The position numbers were made by a program, and so were the translations under genes. The notes beneath the pieces were generated by a model. The model worked only from the letters and a program-made list of their open reading frames with translations. It was not told the origin of the DNA and did no database searches. Source: Saccharothrix coeruleofusca (lineage in GTDB: Bacteria; Actinomycetota; Actinomycetes; Mycobacteriales; Pseudonocardiaceae). From it: 64,000 nt of DNA. Location: contig NZ_BMRG01000019.1 of assembly GCF_014648515.1 (NCBI RefSeq), positions 33,343 through 97,342 on the forward strand. The letters are read 5' to 3'. Position 1 is the first letter of the stretch, and every line of letters starts with the position of its first letter. Below, one piece after another: positions 16,401-23,096 of this stretch.

Positions 16401-17416
16401 CCTGGTTGACCCTGCGCCAATTCCGCCTGTCCGCCATCTCGGTGGCCGCGCTGCTCACCGTCGTCGCCGCCGTGCTGGTGGTCGTCGGCAGGCCGATCGC
16501 CTCGCCGGAGCCCCCTGGGCTCACCCCCGACTACAGCACCTACTACTACATGGCGATCATCGCCCTCTACCTCCTCCCCGCCATCATCGGCGCGTTCTGG
16601 GGCGCGCCGATGATCAGCCGCGAGGTGGAGAACGGCACCCACCGGTTGGTGTGGAACCAGAGCGTCACGCGCACCCGCTGGTTGCTCAACAAGATGGGCA
16701 TCGGCGCTCTGGCCGCGGTGGTCGCCATGGGGCTGCTCAGCGTGCTCGTCATGTGGTGGTCGAGCCCCATCGACACCATCGCCACCGAGAACGGCCCCGC
16801 GGGCCTGCCGATCGCTCCCATGGTCTTCGGCGCCAGGGGCGTGGTGCCCCTCGCCTACGCCATCTTCGCCTTCGCCCTCGGCATCACCGCGAGCGCCCTG
16901 CTGCGCCGCACGGTCCCGGCCATCGCGGTCACCCTCGTGGTCTTCACCGCCTTCCAGGTGATGACCCTGAACCTGGTCCGCCCCAACCTGATCCCGCCCG
17001 TGCGGGAGACCCACCACTTCGCCTCCGGCACCTCGCTCTTCCACTACGCGGGCAGCGAGTCCCCGTACCAGCTGCGGGTGCCGGACCCCACCCACTCCTG
17101 GGTCCTGGAGCAGCAGACCGTGGACCGGGCGGGCAACCCCGTGCAGTTCCCGGCCTGGTTCGGGGGCTGCGTGTTCCCCGACGTCTCCACGGACAACCTG
17201 GGCGCGCGGAGGACTCCGGAGACGGCGGAGGAGTCCGTGAAGAGGCGGGACGAGTGCTTCGACCGCCTCAACGCCGAGGGGTACCAGCAGCTCGTCAGCC
17301 ACCACCCGAACAGCCGCTTCTGGGCTCTGCAGGGGGCGGAAAGCGCTTTCTACCTGGTTTTGGCCGCCCTGCTGGCCTGGTTCGCCCTGCGTTGGACCCG
17401 CCGCCGCATCAGCTGA
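16397..17416 (+). CDS. ABC transporter permease
   Basis: 339 residues with a GTG start. About six membrane segments are visible, beginning ISVAALLTVVAAVLVVV and IIALYLLPAIIGAFWGAPM. The REVENGTHRLVWNQSVTRTRW segment (about 75-96) resembles the coupling region of ABC-2 permeases. A large extracytoplasmic stretch with three Cys (GGCVF, DECFD) lies between the last two helices. It is the last gene of the operon, followed 8 bp later by a perfect palindrome. Confidence 0.88.
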   Translation: MTWLTLRQFRLSAISVAALLTVVAAVLVVVGRPIASPEPPGLTPDYSTYYYMAIIALYLLPAIIGAFWGAPMISREVENGTHRLVWNQSVTRTRWLLNKMGIGALAAVVAMGLLSVLVMWWSSPIDTIATENGPAGLPIAPMVFGARGVVPLAYAIFAFALGITASALLRRTVPAIAVTLVVFTAFQVMTLNLVRPNLIPPVRETHHFASGTSLFHYAGSESPYQLRVPDPTHSWVLEQQTVDRAGNPVQFPAWFGGCVFPDVSTDNLGARRTPETAEESVKRRDECFDRLNAEGYQQLVSHHPNSRFWALQGAESAFYLVLAALLAWFALRWTRRRIS

Positions 17417-17424
17417 ACGGGATT

Positions 17425-17460
17425 ACGTCCCCACGGCGTCGCGCGACGCCGTGGGGACGT
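17425..17460 (+). terminator. Perfect 36-bp palindrome, operon terminator
   Basis: Bases 17425-17442 and 17443-17460 are exact reverse complements. The stem is about 16 bp with a CGCG tip, starting 8 bp after the permease stop. No U-tract follows. Confidence 0.8.
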
Positions 17461-17549
17461 GCTGCCACCGCTTGGATCAGCGTGGGGTGAGGCCGGTGGC
17501 GCGTGGTTGGACCACTCCGCGCCGACTGCTCCCAGTGGTCGGGCGGACG

Positions 17550-18176
17550 TCACGCCGACAGCGCTTTCATCACCTTCTCGACGACGGCCGCCGGAGCTGA
17601 GTCCGGGGAGCCCGCGTCGTACGGCGGTTCCGGCGCGTACTCGACGAGGAGCTGGACTTCCCGGGCGACGTCGTCGCCCGCGATCAGGCCGGCCAGGGTC
17701 AGCGCCATGTCGATGCCCGCGGACACGCCCGCCGCGGTCGCGTAGTGGCCGTCGATGACGACCCGCTCCTTCGACGGTGTGACACCGAATTCGGCGAGCA
17801 GGTCGAGTACGGCCCAGTGGGTGGTCGCCCGGCGGCCGCGCAGGACGCCCGCGGCGGCGAGAATGAGGGCCCCGGTGCAGCTGGAGGTCGTCCACGCACT
17901 GGTCTTGTCCACCGTCCGCAGCCACTCGTGCAACCTGCCGTTGAACATCTGGTTCATCTGTCCCGGACCCCCGCCGACGAGCACCACGTCGGGTTCGGTC
18001 ACATCGGCGAGGGTCGCCACGACGTTGACCGCCAGGCTGCCCAGGTCGTTGCGGACCAGGGCCGGCTCCTCGGCGACGAAGACGACTTCCGCGTCCGGGA
18101 GGCGGCCGAGGATCTCGTAGGGGCCGATGACATCCAACGAGGTGAACCCGGGGTAGAGCACGATGGCTGCCAGCAT
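17550..18176 (-). CDS. DJ-1/PfpI family protein, isonitrile-hydratase-like
   Basis: 208 residues. ATG 18176 has GGAGAGG 8 bp upstream; longer frames have no second ribosome-binding site. The fold begins AAIVLYPGFTSLDVIGPYE. The nucleophile elbow is SSCTGALILAAAG (Cys100), followed by GRRATTHW, the layout of isonitrile hydratase and of the N-terminal domain of GlxA regulators. It lacks any helix-turn-helix, so it is an enzyme-like stand-alone member. Its substrate is unknown. It lies next to two full GlxA regulators that carry the same motif. Confidence 0.88.
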   Translation of the reverse strand: MLAAIVLYPGFTSLDVIGPYEILGRLPDAEVVFVAEEPALVRNDLGSLAVNVVATLADVTEPDVVLVGGGPGQMNQMFNGRLHEWLRTVDKTSAWTTSSCTGALILAAAGVLRGRRATTHWAVLDLLAEFGVTPSKERVVIDGHYATAAGVSAGIDMALTLAGLIAGDDVAREVQLLVEYAPEPPYDAGSPDSAPAAVVEKVMKALSA

Positions 18177-18519
18177 GTCGGCGCCTCTCCGATTTTTCGG
18201 CGCTCGATGACGTTCGTCGTCGAGCTGGGTAATCGTCGGGTGGGTGTCGGGCATGGCGCGCACCCTGAACACCGCGTGCACCAGGTCCGACGTCAGGACT
18301 TCGGCGAGCGCGCCCCGCCTGATCGCAAGCGTAGGGGCGGTCGGGTGCACCCCCTGTGCCGTGCAGACCAAAAAATCTGCCATCCGGTGGGGCTGGGGAG
18401 GCGCCCCTGTCCCCCACTGCGTCGGCAAGTACTACCCGACGGGGTGGGAGGGCCGGTAACTACTACCCGAGGTGGTGAGAGCGGGGCCGGGTGAGACGTT
18501 GTGGGGGCGGCAAGGTGGG
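18177..18519. other. Intergenic region with repeat element A
   Basis: 343 bases between two minus-strand genes. It contains the likely promoter of the DJ-1 gene (lower GC, 18180-18245) and repeat element A (18419-18472), which lies 47 bp downstream of the GlxA stop. No gene was recognised. Confidence 0.5.
18419..18472 (-). repeat. Intergenic repeat element, copy A
   Basis: On the plus strand it reads GTCGGCAAGTACTACCCGA (from 18421), a 10-base variable part, then GGGCCGGTAAC and TACTACCCGAGG. The same order recurs at 19693 and, inverted, at 27434. TCGG and CCGA can pair around CAAGTACTAC; in this copy the stem extends to CGTCGG/CCGACG. It lies just downstream of the minus-strand GlxA gene. 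Confidence 0.8.
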
Positions 18520-19575
18520 TCAGCGCCGGACCGAGATGCGCGGTACTCGCGGCTGTCGGGGATCGGAGCCGACCGACGAGGAGTTGGCGAACACGCGGCG
18601 GTATTCCGTGGGCGAGATGTCGAGTTCGCGCAGGAAGGCGCGACGCATCGCCTCCGGAGTCCCGTACCCGCAGCGGCGCGCGATGCGGATCACCCCGTCA
18701 CGGGTGTCGGTCAGCATGCGCTGCGCCGCCTCCAGGCGGAGGAGGTCCACGTAGCGTCCGGGGGTCACCCCGACCTGCTCGCTGAACGCGCGGGCGAACT
18801 GGCGGGTGGACAGGCCCGCGCGTTGCGCCATCGCGGGGACCGACAGGTCGGCCGCGGGGTTCGCGGCGGCCCAGTCCTGGACTTCGCGGAGCGGGTCCGA
18901 GCGGGCGACCTGGGCCGAGAGCTGCACGCTGAACTGCGCCTGGTTTCCGGGCCTGCGCATGAAGACCACCAGGAGCCTGGCGATCTCGTGCGCCACCGCG
19001 CGACCGAAGTCCTCCTCGACCAGGGCGATGGCGAGGTCCACCCCCGCGGTGACGCCCGCCGACGTGGCGATCGGGCCGTCCCGGACGAAGATGGGCGTCG
19101 AGTCCACCCGCACCCGCGGGTACATGCCCGCGAGGTAAGCGCATGCCTCCCAGTGGGTCGTCGCCCGGCGGCCGTCGAGCAGTCCGGCCTCGGCCAGGAG
19201 GAACGCCCCGGTGCACACCGACACCACTCGCTTCAGGCCGGGAGCGCGCTCGCGCAGCCACGTCACGAGCCCGGCGTCGGCGTGCTCCACGCCCGGCCCA
19301 CCCGGCACCAGGAGCAGGTCGGGGTCTTCGACACCGGTCAGGTCGAAATCGGGGACCAGCCGCAGCCCGCCGGCGGATCGGACCGCCCCGCCGCCGAGCG
19401 AAGCCGTGCGGACGACGTAGGGAGGTGCCTCCTCGGTGCCGGCGAAGCGCGCCGCCACCGAGAACACGTCCAAGGGGCCCGCCACGTCCAGGGGTTGCAC
19501 GCCGTCGAACAGGACGACGAGCACCGATCGCGTGCTGACCCCGGCGACACCGGCACCGCAGGAATCGTTGGTCAC
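18520..19575 (-). CDS. GlxA-family AraC-type transcriptional regulator
   Basis: 351 residues. The N-terminal DJ-1/PfpI-like domain (about 15-190) has DGVQPLDVAGPLDVF and the elbow SVCTGAFLLAEAGLL followed by GRRATTHWEA. The C-terminal AraC helix-turn-helix has LSVPAMAQRAGLSTRQFARAF and GVIRIARRCGYGTPEAMRRAF, ending ISPTEYRRVF. Members usually sense a small molecule through the DJ-1 domain and activate a neighbouring catabolic gene. No target was identified. It is one of four DJ-1-domain genes in the window. Confidence 0.9.
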   Translation of the reverse strand: MTNDSCGAGVAGVSTRSVLVVLFDGVQPLDVAGPLDVFSVAARFAGTEEAPPYVVRTASLGGGAVRSAGGLRLVPDFDLTGVEDPDLLLVPGGPGVEHADAGLVTWLRERAPGLKRVVSVCTGAFLLAEAGLLDGRRATTHWEACAYLAGMYPRVRVDSTPIFVRDGPIATSAGVTAGVDLAIALVEEDFGRAVAHEIARLLVVFMRRPGNQAQFSVQLSAQVARSDPLREVQDWAAANPAADLSVPAMAQRAGLSTRQFARAFSEQVGVTPGRYVDLLRLEAAQRMLTDTRDGVIRIARRCGYGTPEAMRRAFLRELDISPTEYRRVFANSSSVGSDPRQPRVPRISVRR

Positions 19576-19692
19576 ACGGCGGAGGCTACTGAACCTCCCC
19601 GATGCGGCTCACCGCCCGCGCAGCGGCACGTCCGGCGGGCGGGCGAGTTCGGCGTGTTGCCCATCCGGTAGCCGAACCGCCACCCCCACCAT

Positions 19693-19745
19693 GCGTCGGC
19701 AAGTACTACCCGAGGCTCTCGTGCGGGCCGGTAACCGCTACCCGG
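19693..19745 (-). repeat. Intergenic repeat element, copy B
   Basis: Plus-strand order: GTCGGCAAGTACTACCCGA (from 19695), 11 variable bases, GGGCCGGTAAC, CGCTACCCGG. The element supplies the last codons and the stop (TAG, 19738-19740) of the minus-strand MerR gene, so it overlaps coding sequence at its outer end. Confidence 0.8.
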
Positions 19746-20205
19746 CGTCCCGGACGCCCGCTCCATGGCCGTGTGGGGAGACCCGGGTGGTGAACTCAGG
19801 GGTCCTGCGCGTTCGACTCGCGACTTCCGCCTCCTGCCCGCCTTCTCCCGCGTTCGCCAGGAAGGCTCGGTTGACCTCGATCAGGTGGTCGAGCATCGCC
19901 CTGGCGGCGGCCAGGTCGTCGATCGCGGCGGAAAGTCGCGCCCGTTCCCGGTCCATGGCGGCAAGGGCGAGCCGGGCCCGGTCCGCGTTGGGTTCCGCCA
20001 TGCAGGGAACCATCCGGGCGATGGTCCTGCTGGGCATCCCGGCGGCCAGGAACGTCCGGATCATCCCCACCCGCTGAACGTGCTCCTCGTCGTAGCACCG
20101 CTGGCCGCTGGGCGATCTCGTGCTGGCCAGCAGGCCCTGCTCCTCGTAGTAGCGCAGCAGTCGGCGGCTCACCCCCGTGCGCGCGGACAGCTCACCGATC
20201 CTCAT
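19738..20205 (-). CDS. MerR-family transcriptional regulator
   Basis: 155 residues. ATG 20205 is preferred because AGAGGTGGGA precedes it; a GTG two codons upstream is possible. The N-terminus MRIGELSARTGVSRRLLRYY followed by QGLLASTRSPSGQRCYDEEH is the classic MerR winged helix. About residues 75-120 form the dimerisation coiled coil. No metal-binding Cys cluster is seen, so it probably senses an organic molecule. It is divergent from the EthD gene, with a dyad operator between them. Its 3' end runs into repeat element B. Confidence 0.92.
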   Translation of the reverse strand: MRIGELSARTGVSRRLLRYYEEQGLLASTRSPSGQRCYDEEHVQRVGMIRTFLAAGMPSRTIARMVPCMAEPNADRARLALAAMDRERARLSAAIDDLAAARAMLDHLIEVNRAFLANAGEGGQEAEVASRTRRTPEFTTRVSPHGHGAGVRDAG

Positions 20206-20236
20206 TCCCACCTCTTGTGCACCCGGTCACAGCGAC

Positions 20237-20268
20237 TTGCTCTTCACATCGATGTGAGCGTTTAGGTT
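20237..20268 (+). promoter_or_regulatory. MerR-type promoter with central operator
   Basis: TTGCTC (20237-20242) and TAGGTT (20263-20268) are separated by 20 bp. The spacer holds the perfect 14-bp palindrome TCACATCGATGTGA (20244-20257). An over-long spacer with a dyad inside it is the hallmark of MerR-activated promoters. It drives the EthD gene and sits 32 bp from the MerR start. Confidence 0.7.
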
Positions 20269-20298
20269 CCCGGCAGGCGCGACGCAGAGGAGAAGCAC

Positions 20299-20634
20299 GT
20301 GATCAAGTTCGCCTTCCTGATCAACCGCGTCGACGGGATGTCCTTCGAGGAGTTCGTCGACCACCACCGGAATCGGCACGCCCCGCTGTTCACCTCCATT
20401 CCGGAAGCACGGCGGTACGTGCGGAAGTACACCGTTTCCCACCCCGTCCCGGCGGCGGCCTACCCCGCTCCCGCCTACGACGGCCTGACCGAGATCTGGT
20501 TCGAGAACTGGGCGGACCACGACGCCTTCTTCGCCTCCGAGAACTACCGGGAGCGGGTGAGCCCGGACGAGGGCAGGTTCATCGACCTGGCCTCGGTGCG
20601 GGTGCTGGTCACCGAGGAGACCGCGGTGATCTGA
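20299..20634 (+). CDS. EthD-domain protein
   Basis: 111 residues. The GTG start follows AGAGGAGAAG. The dimeric alpha/beta-barrel fold is indicated by MIKFAFLINRVDGMSFEEF and DHHRNRHAPLF, where the HHxxxH pattern is typical of EthD, and by a C-terminal WADHDAFFASENYRERV segment. Such proteins are small cofactor-free enzymes or accessory factors in oxidation pathways. Control by the divergent MerR regulator is likely. Its last 91 bp overlap the convergent GlxA gene. Confidence 0.87.
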   Translation: MIKFAFLINRVDGMSFEEFVDHHRNRHAPLFTSIPEARRYVRKYTVSHPVPAAAYPAPAYDGLTEIWFENWADHDAFFASENYRERVSPDEGRFIDLASVRVLVTEETAVI

Positions 20635-21599
20635 GCGCCGCCGGGACCGATCCGCGAGCGGAAGGTGCGGCGGTAGGTGTCCGGGGGCACGCCGACCGTG
20701 CGGTTGAAGTGCCTGCGCAACGTCGTCGCGGTGCCCATACCGGTGGCCTCCGCGATGGCGTCCACGCTGTCGTCGGTGGTCTCCAGCAGTTCCTGGGCGT
20801 GGCGGACCCGCTGGGTGAGCAGCCACCGCAGCGGGGTGGTGCCGGTCACCGAGCGGAAGTGGCGGCCGAGGTGGCGCGGGCTCATCCGGGCCTGGCGGGC
20901 CAGGTCCGCCACGGTCAGCGGGCGGTCCAGCCGGGCAAGCACCCAGGAGAGCAACCCGGCCAGCGGGTGGTCGTCCGCCGAGGGCACCGGGGTGGTGACG
21001 AACTGGGCCTGTCCGCCGTCCCGGTGCGGTGGCACGACCAGGCGGCGGGCGACCGCGTTGGCCACCGCGGACCCGCGGTCGAGCCGGACGAGGTGCAGGC
21101 ACAGGTCCATGGCCGCGGCCTTGCCCGCCGAGGTGAGCACGCTGCCGCTGTCCACGTACAGCACGTCGGGGTCCACCTCCACGCGCGGGTAGCGGGCGGC
21201 CAGGGCCTCGGTGTGCGCCCAGTGCGTCGTCGCCCGCTTCCCGTCCAGCAGGCCCGCGGCGGCCAGGACGAACGCGCCCGTGCACAGGGAGGCCACGCGG
21301 GCGCCCGCCTCGTGGGCCGCGCGCACCGCGTCGACCAGGTCGGCGGGCGGGTCCACGTCGACGTCGGCCCAGCCGGGGACGATCACGGTGCGGGCGCGCG
21401 GGAGGTGGTCCAGGCCGTGGTCGGGCTCCAGCCGGAACCTGTCCAGCCGCAGGTCGCCCTGACCGCAGACCACGAGGTCGTACCAGGGGCCGGGCACGGT
21501 CGCGGGCCGCGCCCCGAACACCTCGTGCGCCAGGGACAGCTCGAAGTGGAGCATCCCGTCGGTGACGGCCAGGGCGACTGCGTGCGCGTCCGGGTGCAT
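20544..21599 (-). CDS. GlxA-family AraC-type transcriptional regulator
   Basis: 351 residues from ATG 21599; ATG 21620 would add seven. The DJ-1-like domain has SLCTGAFVLAAAGLL followed by GKRATTHWAHTEAL. The AraC part has LTVADLARQARMSPRHLGRHF and DAIAEATGMGTATTLRRHF, ending GVPPDTYRRTF. About 30 residues follow the usual AraC end (GGAQITAVSSVTSTRTE onward) and are encoded antisense to the 3' end of the EthD gene. That tail may be a non-functional read-through. It is divergent from the reductase gene at 21712, a likely target. Confidence 0.9.
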   Translation of the reverse strand: MHPDAHAVALAVTDGMLHFELSLAHEVFGARPATVPGPWYDLVVCGQGDLRLDRFRLEPDHGLDHLPRARTVIVPGWADVDVDPPADLVDAVRAAHEAGARVASLCTGAFVLAAAGLLDGKRATTHWAHTEALAARYPRVEVDPDVLYVDSGSVLTSAGKAAAMDLCLHLVRLDRGSAVANAVARRLVVPPHRDGGQAQFVTTPVPSADDHPLAGLLSWVLARLDRPLTVADLARQARMSPRHLGRHFRSVTGTTPLRWLLTQRVRHAQELLETTDDSVDAIAEATGMGTATTLRRHFNRTVGVPPDTYRRTFRSRIGPGGAQITAVSSVTSTRTEARSMNLPSSGLTRSR

Positions 21600-21711
21600 G
21601 TCCGGAAGTGTACGGATCATGGCGTTCCGGACACTCGTGACGAGCGCCGAGTCCAGTCAGGATGATCACAGCGGATCACCGCGACGAATCGTTCGAACTG
21701 GGGAGAAGACC

Positions 21712-22740
21712 ATGGCATCAGGGCTCGCGGTGGCGGTGTACGGCGCTTACGGGCACACCGGGCGCTTCGTGGTGGCACAACTGCGGGAGCGCGGGTACGT
21801 CCCCGTGCTGTCCGGGCGCGACGCCGGCGCGCTGGCGGCGATGGCGTCCGAGTCCGGACTGGAGGTCCGCCCGGCGTCGGTGGAAGACCCGGCTTCGCTC
21901 GACCGCGCGCTGGCGGGTGTGGCGGCGGTGGTCAACTGCGCGGGCCCCTTCGCCACGACGGCCGCGCCCGTGGTCGAGGCGGCGCTGCGCGCGGGCATCC
22001 CCTACCTGGACGTGGCGGCCGAGATCGAGGCCAACGCCGACACGTTCGCGCGTTTCGCGGAGCGCGCCCGCGCCGAGGGGGCGGTGGTCGTGCCCGCGAT
22101 GGCGTTCTTCGGCGGTCTGGGCGACCTGCTGGCCACCGCCGCGATGGGCGACTGGGCGGAGGCCGACGAGGCGCACGTCGCGTACGGGCTGAGCGGGTGG
22201 CACCCCACCGCCGGGACGCGCGCCGCGGGCGCGGTCTCCCGGCAGCGGCGGGGCGGCAGGCGTGTCCGCTACACCAACGGCGGCCTGGAGTACCGCCACG
22301 ACGACCCGCCGACCCTGGTGTGGCCCTTCCCCGAGCCGATGGGGCCCCGCACCGTCATCGGGGAGTTCAGCATGGCCGACGTGGTCACCGTGCCCAGCCA
22401 CCTGCCCATCCCCGAGGTGCGCACCTACATGGCGGTCGAGGCGGCCAGGGAGCTGTCCGCCCCGGACACGCCCGCGCCCACCCCCGTCGACGAACTCGGG
22501 CGGTCCGAGCAGACCTTCCTCGTCGACGTCGTCGTGCGCTCCGGCGGTCGGGAGCGGCGCGCCGTGGCGAGGGGGCGTGACATCTACGCCGTCACCGCGC
22601 CGCTCGTGGTGGAGGCGGTCGACCGCGTGCTCACCGGGCGCACCAAGGCGGTCGGCGTCGTCTCCGCGGGCGAGATCTTCGACGCGCCCGACTTCCTCCG
22701 CGCGCTCTCCCCGCACATCACCGCGGACCTGCCCGCGTGA
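21712..22740 (+). CDS. Saccharopine-dehydrogenase-like NAD(P) oxidoreductase (trans-acting enoyl reductase type)
   Basis: 342 residues. ATG 21712 follows GGGGAGAAG. The N-terminal Rossmann motif VYGAYGHTGRFVVAQL is of the GxxGxxG type, and VNCAGPFATTAAPVVEAAL is characteristic of the saccharopine dehydrogenase/enoyl reductase superfamily. The C-terminal half (SGWHPTAGTR, VPSHLPIPEV) fits stand-alone trans-enoyl reductases. It is divergent from a GlxA regulator whose DJ-1 domain may sense its substrate. Whether it reduces a polyketide, lipid or small metabolite is unknown. Confidence 0.83.
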   Translation: MASGLAVAVYGAYGHTGRFVVAQLRERGYVPVLSGRDAGALAAMASESGLEVRPASVEDPASLDRALAGVAAVVNCAGPFATTAAPVVEAALRAGIPYLDVAAEIEANADTFARFAERARAEGAVVVPAMAFFGGLGDLLATAAMGDWAEADEAHVAYGLSGWHPTAGTRAAGAVSRQRRGGRRVRYTNGGLEYRHDDPPTLVWPFPEPMGPRTVIGEFSMADVVTVPSHLPIPEVRTYMAVEAARELSAPDTPAPTPVDELGRSEQTFLVDVVVRSGGRERRAVARGRDIYAVTAPLVVEAVDRVLTGRTKAVGVVSAGEIFDAPDFLRALSPHITADLPA

Positions 22741-23096
22741 CCGCGCCCTACACCACGCCGCCATTTCCCGCGAGAAGAAATGCTTCACAGTATTCATTAA
22801 CAGCGTCAACGTTCGGCCCGGAAACGATCCGAGACGTACAGCGCCAATCGTCCTGATGTGCGCTGCGCCGAATGCGCCAACGTGTACCGCCTGCATTAGC
22901 ACGCCACCCGTTACACCCCCGAGACAGGACGTTGTCCGCAGGTAAACGCACTACCAGGCGACATGTCGCGGGGGTTGCCGGACCGCCGGGCCGACCTGCC
23001 CTTACGCCCCTTCCCAACTGACGGGGAATTCGGTAAGGGTTGTTCGGAGCAGTTTTAACGTTTACGACGGGCTCGACCGGTGAACGGGGACCCAGC
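22741..23096. promoter_or_regulatory. Intergenic region upstream of the terpenoid cluster
   Basis: 356 bases with no gene. GC falls noticeably (for example AAATGCTTCACAGTATTCA near 22783) compared with the flanks. TTGTTC followed by TTTTAACGTTTACGAC (23039-23070) is a possible promoter about 30 bp before the first cluster gene, but the match is weak. Confidence 0.4.
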
